Of a stretch of 64,000 nucleotides of DNA, positions 24,771 to 36,600 are shown piece after piece. Position 1 is the first letter of the stretch; the number at the start of each line of letters is the position of its first letter. Origin of the DNA: Whitmania pigra (Eukaryota; Annelida; Clitellata; Hirudinida; Haemopidae); contig JAJTWR010000344.1 of the NCBI GenBank assembly GCA_021613335.1, forward strand, positions 62,001 through 126,000, read 5' to 3'. Under the pieces are notes generated by a model. It was not told the origin of the DNA. It saw only the letters and a list, made by a program, of their open reading frames with translations, and did no database searches. The position numbers and the translations under genes were made by a program.

Positions 24771-26470
24771 AGGTAGAAAACAGATTTTCAATAACAAAGC
24801 CAGTAATTTAAAAAACAATGAAAGCACACAGAAAGAATCCGTCAATGACATCACATTATGTAGAAAATTGCCCTAATTCAAATTATATAATGATAATATT
24901 TCGATTTAAGTCCATATAAAAAAATTGAAAATACTCGCGGTCGACGCATTCAACCGAAAACGATGTCAGATTAGTTATTACTTTTTAAAATATTGAGTCT
25001 CAAATTTCGTTGAATTTAAGCTTTTACCTTAAACAGTCTCAAAATTTAATAAAGCATGTTTTCTGTTCTGTTCTTCCTCAAAGTAATTTTTATTTAAATC
25101 AATGTTTGTGTCTCAATAGTCAATAAAATTGTTTGTGCATAATTATTATTAGATTTATAGCATTTATGGAATTCCGCATTTCTGTGTCTAAAATAGATGA
25201 ATTTTTGAAAACGACTTTCAAATATGACAAATTTGATTTTGTTTAAAAAACCGAAAGTTAGAATTTTAACAGATGAACGTGTGGGGTAATTTTTCGTTTA
25301 TTCTGCTTTGTTTCTTTCATTGTTACAAGCAATTTTCTTATGAGACATTACGCTTTAAAATGATGAAAAGGCGTTCCTTCATAAAAGCATTAAGCGTTTA
25401 ATCAGGAAGCTTATATACTCGAAAATGATTGTTCCAGGAAGTCCAAGAAGGCTTCAGAAAGTCACGTTACTACTAATTTAATTTAGTTAACTTGAATAAA
25501 ATCCATTGATTGATCGAGATGATTTGAACTATTATGTGCATACACAGTCACATGCGATTTTACAAATTTGATGTTCGGGGGACGTTTTTTAAAAACAGAA
25601 CAGAGTTAAACCCATTCTCATTACTTCAGAGCCAAAGTTCATCGATTTATGATACAGAAAATAAATTATTTTACAAAAAATGTTGATCCTAATAGGTAAA
25701 GGGTTAGGGCGGCAGAGCGGGGGTCAGGGGATAAGTTTTTTTTTTATTAATTTAACTTCATATAATACATCAAAAAAAATTTACATAACATCAACCATGA
25801 ACAGGAAACATCCTAAAGGAAAAAAAACTCCCGCTGTCGGATATCCATTTACAAATAATTTAATTTCAAAAAGCGGATGAAGTAATTGTTGAATTATGCA
25901 GTTTATGGTGATTCAATAAGAAGTTGTTTATAAAGACGCTTGAAAGAGTAAATGTTTGATTGACCAGAGATATGTGAATTAGAGTAGACGATTGGACCTA
26001 AACAAGTTATGGAGCGGCGTTTAACATTCAATTTGGCAAAAACGGTTCTATAATCCCGAGATGAACGAATATTATATAAATGTAGGATGAGACTTTTGAG
26101 AACATACTTCCAAATGATGCAGGCAACATGTGATGATCAAGTTTGTACATGAAGATATCGGCATGGAGGAGATTTATCTGGTGAACTTTGATTAATTTGA
26201 ACTTTTTGAAAATAATATCTGTATGAAAGTTTTCAGGATATCGGCATCATTTTGGGACTAGACGGGTTTTAAAATTTTACAATAATAATCTTTATGTTTG
26301 CTTTTCCTCTACTGAATTACGGGCCAGAAATTGGATAGTCAGTTCCGATACGAACCATTAAGCTATTATTATTCTAAAATATCAAATATCATTATTTTAT
26401 TTTTCAAGACTGGCTGGATCAATAAATTTATATATTTTTGAGGATAATGTAACCATGGAGGACGATGACA
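24771..26470. other. intergenic, no gene recognised
   Basis: AT-rich. The stretch 25940-26240 looks like decayed repeat sequence but no family could be assigned. Confidence 0.4.
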
Positions 26471-26478
26471 GTCTAGTT

Positions 26479-27883
26479 TAGGGGTATCCAAACTACGGCC
26501 CGCATGCGGTCCTCGAAGCCCTTTCATTCCGGCTCTTGGAGACCTTTTTATTTACGGAACAAAATTATGGAAATTTGTGTGTATCTTGCCATTTATAGGA
26601 GAAGATATTTTTAAAGAATTGATAAAAAAAATTTGCTGATTATAACTTGGACTGGACTCAGTTGCCTGACTGTTGATGGAGGAAATAATATGAGTGACAT
26701 AAAGAAAGGCTTGGTTAGACAAGTGAAGCAGATGTGTAATGAGAAAAACATTCCACAACCAATGGTCCTGCACTATATTATTCACCAGCAAGCTTTGTGT
26801 GCCAAATGTGTGGACTGAATCCTGTGATGAAGATGGCGAATTTAATAAGGTCACATGGGCTCAACCATAAACATTTCAGAGACATGTTCAAGGGTACAGA
26901 CACATAATCGAAACATTTACCATATTACACAGCAGTAAGATGGCTAAGTTGTGAGAAAGTTCTGAGCAGAATTTTAAGAACGGAAATATGTGACTTCCTT
27001 GAAAGCAAAGGCAAGCCACAGCTATTACTGTCTGATAAAAAAATGGAAATTGGCTTTTCTGCAGATATAACTAGTCATTTAAATTTTCTAAAGCTAAGAA
27101 TACAAGGAGAGAAAATATTGTTACTCTATACATCCATCTAAAGGCCTTCAATAGATTAAACTTGTCTTGTTTTTGGAACAAATACTGGCCAACAACTTGA
27201 CGCACTTTCAGCAGTACAAGGTCTTCATGGCTGAAGCAACAGCTGAGTTCTACATGTAATTTGCGTTCGAGATCATCAAAATGCAGTATCAGGAGCGGTT
27301 TCTGGCTTGGACTCAAAGGCAGAAGAAGTGAAACTGTTTCAAAACCCATTTCAAGTAAATGTGGCTAGTTGCCCAGATGAACTGCAGCTGGAGATTATTG
27401 AGTTGCAAAAAAATGAACGCCTTAAGGACAAGTTCTAAGAAGGACTGAGAGATTTTTACCAGTTTTGCCCAAGGAAGACTTTCCTAATGTCAAAACTTTT
27501 GCATCAAGGTACCTTTCAATCTTTAGGACAGCATATTTGTGTGAACAAACCTTTTCAAGAATGAAATACATGAAGAACAATTTGAGAACAAACTTGTCCG
27601 ATGATAATCTCAGGTCACTTTTGATGTTAGGGACATCAAATCAAAAGCCAGAAATGTCTGCTAGTTTGCTTGGCATCTAGGAAACAATTTCACCATTCCC
27701 ACTAATGCCGGTGTTCATGTGTAGTGTATCAATGTGTTATTAATAATAACTGAATAAAATAATAATAAATAAAAACAACATCAGCTTTGATTCTTTTTTG
27801 TTTGGACCTCGAGTGTGTTTGGCCCTCAAACTGATGTGTGGAAGTTAATACGGCCCTCGAGCTGAAAAGTTTGGAGACTCCTG
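26479..27883 (+). mobile_element. hAT-2, decayed GTF2IRD2/ZBED-type hAT transposon
   Basis: Left end TAGGGGTATCCAAACT; inverse of the right end CAGGAGTCTCCAAACT (13 of 16 match). It is flanked by GTCTAGTT (26471-26478) and GTCTAGTC (27884-27891), an 8-bp target duplication with one change. Inside, the plus strand carries a broken transposase: YIIHQQALCAK, then GLNHKHFRDMF, YYTAVRWLSCEKVL, DITSHLNFLKLRIQG, and near the 3' end AYLCEQTFSRMKYMKNNLR of the dimerisation domain. Several stops and frameshifts interrupt it. The sequence type is the one domesticated in mammals as GTF2IRD2/FAM200/ZBED5. Confidence 0.87.
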
Positions 27884-27891
27884 GTCTAGTC

Positions 27892-29344
27892 CATACCCTA
27901 TCAGCTAAAAGGTTCTCTCTTCAGGACTTTTATTTTCCATCACTGGCATTGCTCTGCATCAATTGGCGGCCCTTTCGTATATATGGATGGTACTTAATAG
28001 CATGGGGTGGGCAAAATATCGGCCACTGAGTATTTGAAATGCCAAATACTAAAATACAAAATGCTTCTTTGAAGAGCTCAAAATACGTATTTTGAAATAC
28101 TTTTATCTGAAATACAAAATACCAGTTGACACTCAAACAATGTGTCATCGCTCCAAGCCTTGCAGAATTTAAATCTTTATTTAATTATATTTTATTAAGT
28201 GGTAAGAGGACCGAAGCCTCTTACCTGCCCACTGTCAAACAGCAAAACATTGAGAAAAGAAACGAGAGGTTCAATCGGTTGTAAACGAGAAAAGGTGACA
28301 AATCATACAGGTTGATGAGGTAGGTGGAACGACTATAGCTGGCCATATTACCATATGTGAGCTCTGTTTTATTCTTGCTTAGTTTCCTTTTTACCACATT
28401 AGCTACAGCCTTTCTTAAGGCTTCAATACCATAAGATCACCTTGTTCTTTTATATAGAATAACAACGTTTGCGAGCGTTTCAGTAGAGTTTACAAATTCA
28501 AAATAAAGTTTTCCAAAATCATAGAATGCCAAAAGCACTGTGATTTAAATCAAACACGTACCAAATTTTGAATGTGGATAACCAGGTCTGCAGCCAATAG
28601 CTGCATAGGATTTTTTACTTTTTTTTCTATTCATACTCATTGAAATCGGGAGAAATATTTTAAAAATTCCATCACGTCAGGTTTTCTTGAAAAACTCCTG
28701 ATTTTAGTTTAATCAAGGGAACATTTCTCCTTTAAAAATGAATTCAGGTATCCTATTCTTTGTTCCATATTCCTCAGGAACTTTTAACTGGTTTCAGACG
28801 ACAGCGATTTGGCAGTTTCCCTGATCGAACAATTTGCTTGTCTGAAAGCGTCAACCTGACCCCTCTCAAACAATATTTTTCTTTCAACCTCGGAGTCTGA
28901 AGACCACTAAATAATAAGGAGAAGTGGTTTCTCCATACAGGAGACAATCTTAAGACAATCTAAGATTAAGATAAATTAATTAATTAAGATAAGTTATTGA
29001 AATTAACTGCTCTCCAGAGATTATATATTTAATAGACAACAAACTAGTAAGTTTTGTTACCCGATTTTGATAATAAGAAACGAACCTGTAGAGAACTAGG
29101 GCATTCAAGTTTTGAGGAGACCATTTAAAAAATTTAGGCGATCCCACCTATTTTAATTAAATTATTGAAATTGCTAGTCCCTATCTCATAGGTTCTACCT
29201 GCAGAACAATGCGGAACAATTTTCAAACCAAACGATGAAACAGAAAATATGATCTTAAGAACAATAAAGTTGTAGTTTAATTATCGACGGGTCCATGCTG
29301 AAAAGTTACGTTCCAGGTCCTTGGCGTTCAAATTGCTATTCATT
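27892..29344. other. intergenic, repeat-derived patches
   Basis: 28005-28130 contains repeated AAATAC(A/T) motifs after GGGGTGGGCAAAATAT, typical of hAT-like non-coding elements. Otherwise nothing was recognised. Confidence 0.4.
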
Positions 29345-29447
29345 TGGGTTTAACATAAATTCGGAAACTTTTTTGCAATGATAGTTTGAACAATATCGAT
29401 TTCATTTATTTTAAATTTGTACATGTGAAAGATTTAAATAAAAGAAA
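29345..29447 (+). repeat. direct repeat, copy 1
   Basis: Begins TTTGGGTTTAACATAAATTCGG and ends with an AATAAAAGA motif. Copy 2 is at 29912-30015 with only about three to four mismatches over some 103 bases. Confidence 0.75.
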
Positions 29448-29849
29448 CACATTGAATATTATTGATTAAAACGTTTTTGAACTTTTGCGGGTTGTGTCGC
29501 AGCGGACAGTATTTGCGTGCCCCGTGCCAGGTCAAGACCAATGTGTTCTCGGTGCCTAGGTAGATAATCCTACTCCAATGCTATTGTATTTTTAAACTAT
29601 CTCTTTTTGTATTGAGTAGTAAGTAGTAGTAAGGTTCTTCTATCGGTTCTTCATAGAGGTGATGTTTTTTAGAAGTTGTGACCCTTGTTATAAGTTCTTT
29701 ACTGATTCAGATGGTGAAAAGTTAAACCTGCTTCTCCGAGAAAGTACATATTCATTTAAAAAATTGAGAGACCAATGAATGTTGAATATTTCGTAAATTT
29801 TATGAAGGCAGGGGTTAGTGATTCCATCCAGAATTAAAGACATTCAGTG

Positions 29850-30140
29850 ATGGGCTTTAAATACTTGAAAAGTAGTTAGTAACTATTTTTAACTACTTTA
29901 AAACTACTTTTGGGTTTAACATAAATTCGGAGACTTTTTTGCAATGACAGTTTGAACAATATCGATTTTATTTATTTTAAATTTGTACATGTGAAAGATT
30001 TAAATAAAAGAAAAAAAAAGTTAACTATTTGTAGTTAATAACTACTTTAAAAGTAGTTAACTACTATTTTTTAACTACTTTTTTAAGAGTAGTTATTAAC
30101 TACTTCCTAACTACTTTAAAGTAGTTATTAACTACAAAGA
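29850..30140. mobile_element. hAT-like non-coding element rich in GTAGTTA
   Basis: Begins CAGTGATGGGCTTTAAATAC near 29850, the same terminus as hAT-1, followed by many copies of AAGTAGTTA and its inverse TAACTACTT, so the transcript would fold on itself. Copy 2 of the 103-base direct repeat (29912-30015) sits in the middle. The right boundary was not found with certainty. Confidence 0.5.
29912..30015 (+). repeat. direct repeat, copy 2, with A-rich tail
   Basis: Near-identical to 29345-29447, but here the terminal AATAAAAGA runs into a longer A tract (AAAAAAAAAG). It interrupts the GTAGTTA element, so it arrived after that element. Confidence 0.7.
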
Positions 30141-30447
30141 CATTGCTGCTTTAATTGAAAACCAAACATCACATTAAAATTATTTTTAAACATTTTAATT
30201 GATATGGTTCAACTTTGGTAGCAATACAGTTGGTATTGCTAATAAATGATTTAATTTTAAATTCAGCTTGTCGTTGCTTATAAGTTTTCTGGTGTGACGC
30301 CGGCTTCAAGAAATTTTTACCACTTTTTATTTCACTCCAAAACTTGCAAACTGGTTTAAATATAATTTTAATTTAGCGTTAAACATATTTATTTTACAAA
30401 CTTAGTTTTGTATTTAACTTGGGTTTTTTTTTCAATTGTATATTAGA

Positions 30448-30453
30448 TTTATT
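30448..30453 (-). terminator. poly(A) signal of the GALNT gene
   Basis: AATAAA on the minus strand about 65 bases past the stop at 30517. Confidence 0.6.
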
Positions 30454-30516
30454 AATGAATCGCAACTTTTTTAATATTTATATTTTATGAATTCTTTTAA
30501 AAAAAGAAAATAGCAA

Positions 30517-32501
30517 TCACAATATTTCCTCTGGAACACGTGAAAAATCAAAGGCATACGTGAACCTCCAAACTTTAAAGTTATTCGCAGGGCCACAGTC
30601 TGACAATTGCGGCATCTGGTGACCTTTGTAACGTGGCAAAGCATTGGATACTTGTTCTATACACCAAACCTCAAGTGCGTTGTTCGAATTCATCCTGCTC
30701 ACAGACAGCTCACCTTCTACGACGTTGTTGCCCACATCCATCCTCCACACACCAAACTTTTCGATTGCCTCCAAACCGAATGGACACTCGCTGAGGATCA
30801 ACATTGGACTCGGGGGTTGGATGGAAACACATTTGTCTCTGTACCTCAAAAGTCCATCTTTCGAAAGAGTGAAATAATTCTGAGGTATGATTTTGTGATG
30901 GTAGCATACGTAACTGAGTGAAATAAAATAATCATCGGTCACTTCCCAGCACCAAGAAGACTGTGAATTAGCAATTTCTCCGTGAAATAATGAATCCATG
31001 GGTGGTTCGTTAAGTTGTGGAATGATGTTGTATAAAAACCACTCAAAATTGTGACATTTCAACTTTATTCTCAATTCTTTCCTCTTATTTAATGACTCAA
31101 CTTCCTCTTCATTGAGTTCGGCCCTTTTGAATTCGTAGATTCTCGTCGACGCATAAAAATATTTCTTCATTCCATCCATCCACGTATCGGCAACTCGTAT
31201 CAAATTCTTTTGGACGATTTCTTCCTTGTTGCCATCAAAAGTGTAAGGAAACTCTTTGAATACGTGCCCAACATGGGAACAAGTCACTGTGGTCATTTGA
31301 CCTCCGCACATCCACGTCCGAAAGCCAAGTTCTATGTTTTCTCCTCCCCAGACTTTCAGTCCTTCATCGAAGTTTCCAATCTCTTCAAAGTATTCCTTAT
31401 CCACCGCAATAGCACAACCGACGAGCGTTGGCGTTGGAAATGGAAGTCCGGTGTCGTGTGCTGCCATTTGTTCGTGTGGATTCACTTTGATCCAAGTATA
31501 CCTTTTCACATTCAAAGTGTTTAAGTAAAATTTAAATTCAATTCTTAGAACGGCACATGTCATGTGCTATTGCTAAAAGTAAATGTCGAAAATTAAACCA
31601 ACCTAAGATCCCAGCTGAAAGCCCCTTTATGATAAACACCTGGTGGCTCAATCGAAAGAGTAAGAGCATCGATTCCATCCACGAACGGCTGCAAAACTTG
31701 CCTCCTGTTTTTCTTCAATTCTTCAAGCAGAGGCTCCAACCAGCCTTCATTGGCTTCTGAGTGGGCATCCAGGAAGATGAGCACAGAGCCCTCCGCTATT
31801 TTGGCTCCTTTCATTCTGCTGACAATGAGGCCCTGCCTCTTAGAGTTACGAATTATTTTCACTTTCGGGAGGAGATCGAGGTATCTTTGAAGTGGATGAT
31901 GAAGATGTTCGTCAGTACTGCAATCATCGACCAGTATAACTTCTTTGAGAAGCGAGTCTGGTGACCTGTTAAGCACGCTATGGACAGTTCTCAAGAGCAT
32001 GGAAAGAGCTTCGTTATAGAAAGGAATGATAACCGATGCTTTGGGCAGACTCGACCTTTCATAACGGAGTGTTTTACAGATAGGCGGTCGTGTGTCGGTT
32101 ATGTTTCTATCTAAGGATTGAAGGTCGCTGTTGGTGACGTTGATGTTGTAACGAGAGTCGGGGGCTCGTTTCTGGCGAATGATGATGTCCCTCGAAACTC
32201 GTACAATCTCAGAAAGGCGTGTCTTTACTGTGTCCATTACCATGACTGCTCTCTTCTCATCTTCTGCTTTCCATCTCCGTTTCTGGTCGTCGGCGTGAAA
32301 TTTTTTTTTCACTGGAGAATTCAACTTTTTAGCCTCGATAAACAAATCGATATTAGCGGCTTTAATTTCATCCTCTTCATTTGTTTTCAAATTTCTGAGC
32401 AGGACATAAACAAACAGAACCGAACTAAGCAACACGACAGTAACAGTAATGTTATCGCGAGTCCTTCTGAGGGACATCGGTATCAAAATTATTGGCCTCA
32501 A
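30517..32501 (-). CDS. polypeptide N-acetylgalactosaminyltransferase (pp-GalNAc-T)
   Basis: Two exons, 32501-31603 and 31501-30517, with a short intron and 627 residues, a usual family length. It is a Golgi type II membrane enzyme that starts mucin-type O-glycosylation by moving GalNAc from UDP-GalNAc to Ser/Thr. Residues 17-36 are the membrane anchor (ITVTVVLLSSVLFVYVLL), followed by a Lys/Glu-rich stem. The catalytic domain has PKASVIIPFYNEALSMLLRT, EVILVDDCSTD, the metal-binding DXH within IFLDAHSEAN, TPTLVGCAIAVDKEYF and the Gal/GalNAc-T motif VWGGENIELGFRTWMCGG. The last 130 or so residues form a ricin-type lectin domain (RDKCVSIQPPSP, FGVWRMD, FKVWRFT). In the DXH context, the usual Cys after His is Ser. 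The first of two near Mets (1 and 9) was taken as start. The subfamily could not be fixed. Confidence 0.93.
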
Positions 32502-33611
32502 GAGCTCCTTGTTTTGATCGAAAGGAGGACTGGTTGTGCTTGAGAATTATTCAGGCGTGACGATCTTAGATTAAAAATAGAATGTGATATAAATACACAT
32601 TTTTACTATGTTTATAAACATTTAACAAATCATCAGTTTATTAATTCAAGTTTGAATAAAACAAAATAATTTAAGTTAACGGGTGTAAACTTCCGATTTT
32701 AGTTTCGTCACCACATGTGACAAGAAAAACAGTTAACTGAAATAATTATTTCATCAATCGAAATCATTCTTCAACCAATTGATTTAAAAATTTAAAAAAT
32801 CAAACAACAAATCGAGCATGTTGTTTGTCAATTTTTTGTATACGTATTCGATTAAGACGATTTTATAATTAACTAAAGATTAATTCGAACTTAGCATTCT
32901 CGAACCATTGCAGAACTTAGGGCGGTTGAGCGGCTACTAAAATTTTTGTCCAAAATCGAAATAAAATTTAAAAAATTAAATTGCAATAATTTTATTACAT
33001 TTTTTGCTAGATTTAAAAAATCACCAAGGGACAAGAAACATGGGTCCTCCCTGGCTCCCCCATTAAAACTGCATCATTTCATTCATTTGTGGGCTGCCAC
33101 ATTAACTTTTAGAAAATCCATTAGCCTCATTGTTTTTAATAATCCTCTCGAGAATTTATAAATATCATTTCGGAAAATATTAAAACTTCCAAAGAAAAAA
33201 GTGGTGAATTATGATAAATTTATTCGTAAATTAAAAATTAAAACTTATGTTTTCTTGGATTTGTTGAAAAATGTGATTAATATTTTCATTCCAAATTGAA
33301 GAGATCAGTTTGTATTTTCTGAGAAGACAATTCTACTTGACGCGGGATTAAGATGGAGCTTCAATTTATTAAAAGCAAGCTCGACCATCACGCAAATTAT
33401 AACTCTCCCTCTTCCGATAATCCTGTTATTCCGTAATGAAGGCGGGGCTTCTTATTAGTCACGTGGTTTTATTGCTATTACGCTGCATCATTATTGGTTG
33501 CTCAATCTACTGCGTGAAAGACTATTGGCTGAGCAATTAAAGACAGCCGTGAGGGGAAGGCGGATGAGAATGAAATAAAACGAAGATGGCGACGGAAGAA
33601 GTTGCTCTGAC
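32502..33611. promoter_or_regulatory. divergent spacer between GALNT and SHOX
   Basis: 1.1 kb between two divergent start codons. 33340-33610 is less AT-rich and contains CTTATTAGTCACGTGG and a run of CATTATTGGTTG, ATTGGCTG boxes (CCAAT on either strand, near 33490-33535), which fits a proximal SHOX promoter. The rest is AT-rich. Confidence 0.45.
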
Positions 33612-36600
33612 ATGGAGAGGCTGACAGAATTTGTGTCGCAATCATTTGAATCGAGGCAGAAACTTTCACTCATGAATATGATCTACAACTGGCCACTCGA
33701 CCCGAAAGATAAAGAAACTTTTATGAGGCAACTCGAAGGAAAAACTGTTTCCGTTTCGTTGGATGAAAAACGAGACGCAGACCGATTGAAGGCGGCTCAA
33801 GAAGATCAACCTGATGAAGTGTCTACAGGAGAAAACAGAAGAAAAAACTTTGTCGGCTCCAACGTTTCCCAAGGTGGATGTTCCGATCTAAAAGAGGACT
33901 TAAACTCTGTGTCCGTCAAGAAACCTCCCTTCAAGAGAGGAAGCCACGTGCTCGATGTGGAGAATCTTGTCGCACCTAGAGGTTATTTGGACAATTAAAT
34001 GGCGGCATTAATTAGTCACTGTCTTAACTAACACAAGAACCGAATTCTAATGGACGATCCGCTTATGGACTCTCGAAGCGTTCAATGCTTGGACACGTTC
34101 CGTTAAGACCACTTGCATTGCAAGTTTGTTTGCTCGCATATTTAGAGATCTTAGCTTCGGTTTTTGGCAAATAGAAATATTAATTCGATTACTCGAACGC
34201 TTTTCTTGACAATGAAATTAGGCCATGTTTGCACGGCCAATAAAGGCGGAACATTGTGTGATACAATGATGTCAACTTGCAACCTTGCCATGAATTTGTT
34301 CCGTAAGTAAGTTGTTGTAATAAAATCAAAAGACGAGCCCAAGGCACGGTTTGTTCCTCGCGCTTCGTTTAAAGATTAAAATGGACGCTTCATTGAACAA
34401 AATGTAATTCCAAAATACGCTCTAATAATGTTGTTTCTATTTGCACGCAGCGTTTGACAAATTTCGGAGCGAGGGTACTGGATGAGCCTCGGAACAAATC
34501 CCATTTTAATTAAGACAGTAGGCCGATTAAAGACGCCAATTTGAGGGCTCGAATGACACCGAGGTGCTCATTGACTTGTGATTGTGAAATGTCGGAAGCA
34601 TGAAATATTGAAGTGGAAATGCACAGGTGAACAGTGCTTTCCAGTTGACAATTAAGTGCTCCATCCATCATTTGGTCAATCGTGTTTTGAGCTCGTAAAT
34701 TATCGCTTTGTGTTCCTGCACCTGCACCTTTCAATGGAGCAATTAACTTTCTAGAATTTCAGACAATTTGCTTAATTATTGTTCAGCACTGGGACAATCG
34801 GGAAAACTTTGGTCGTCAACTTAGAATCGAGCCCTGTCAATGAATGTATTATGTTAACCAGAAATAATATCTATCCCAATTTGGCGGCATTCTTTGTAAT
34901 TATTGTAAGATTTGATTTTATGCTACGATATGCACAATGTCTTTGTAAAACAATCTTTTCATTTCTATTCATATTTTCTTGGTCGCGAAAAAGTCAAAAG
35001 CGATGTCGTGATTATAAATGAAATAATTTTTTGTAAAGTGTTAAGTCCCATATCTTCTGCAGTTTGTTGTAATTTCTCTTCTCGCAACAAGCGTAACTTA
35101 CAAACATTGTACCTCGAGTCTCAAATTCGTTGTCAATTTAAAAATATATCGATATCGACGCGATCGATTCTAAGTACAAAAGTGAACCTAATTAACTCAC
35201 CCTCTAAAATATGTGACATTTAAATTTATATCTTAACTATGAAATCGTAGACATAAATATTGATAGACGCCAAACTAAATTTTAGAGGCTACTGAAAATA
35301 ACGAAGATTTGATACATTCAAACTTCCTGGAAACTCCTGTGATGTTCAACACTGACAGCCAGGAAACCTTCATTGAAGATGGAACCCATTCACACATCGT
35401 GAGACCTCCAAAGTTAAACTTCGTGGCCGACAGAAGTCAGAAAGAGAACGAAGCACATCAGGAAGTGCTGAAGCAAAAGCAAATGAAAAATGTTTTACGC
35501 ACTCAGAGCCAAGACAACAATTCACATTCGGACAAATCCTTCAACGACTCAGGCATGTTCCGACAAGATAGCAAGTTCAAGGACATTTCTTCTCCAAATG
35601 AAGTTGGTCGCGTACATAATTAACTTAATATTAGGAACACACTTTCGCAACTAAAATAGATGTGAACGTAACATGAAATAAAATGAAATGGTAAAATGAG
35701 AAGAACTACGATTTGAATTATTCAGGGAGAGGAGTTTTTGCAGCAGTCTCATCAACCCAAAGTAAAACAGCGAAGAAGCAGAACAAACTTCACGATGGAG
35801 CAGCTGAACGATCTTGAGAGATTGTTCGATGAAACTCATTACCCAGATGCCTTCATGAGGGAAGAACTCAGTCAAAGGCTGTCACTCTCAGAAGCCAGAA
35901 TTCAAGTGAGCTTCTGATATTTTAATATTGACAACAATAGCCAATATATATCAATAGTCAATAGTCAATAGATAGTCAAATCTCGTTACTATGCCACCTG
36001 TCGGGACCGAGCAAAAGTGGCATAGTATCGAGAGTGGCATAATAGCGAGGGTTTGTAAAAGTGGTTTTATTTTCTCAAATAAAAACGCCTTTATTCTTAA
36101 AAAAACGGATTTAGCGTAAAGTCGGTTCGCTTGCGTTTCTGAGCTGACATTATGGGCTGAATTTGAAAACAAATAACAAAAGAACGACTGAATGAAAGGG
36201 GAAAAGTTCTAGAACCAACCAAAGAATAACAATCGTCTAGATTTTGAAATAAATTTTAAATTAAATTCAATTAATTTAGTTTAGTGATGGGTAAATTTAT
36301 ATATACAGTCATTAGATTATTATAAATAAACGAACACTGCGCAGAAATACAGACTTTTTCATGACCCATGCCTTTTAAGTCACACAATAGTGGCATAGTA
36401 GCGAGAGTAGGGGGTGGCATAATAAATTTATTTTGTATTGGATTTTGTCGGGATCGATCAAAAGTGGTATAATAGCGAGAGTGGCATAGTACCGAGATTT
36501 GATTGTATATGAATGGTCAATAGTCAATATATATAAATAGCCAATGTTTCTCAACGCTCTGAATAATTGAAACTATTTTAGTGTTGTCGCTCAATTGAAA

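Noticed and set aside
33998..35285. Cluster of TAAT cores in SHOX intron 1 as an autoregulatory element
   Set aside because: TAAT is expected often in DNA this rich in A/T; no excess could be shown by eye.
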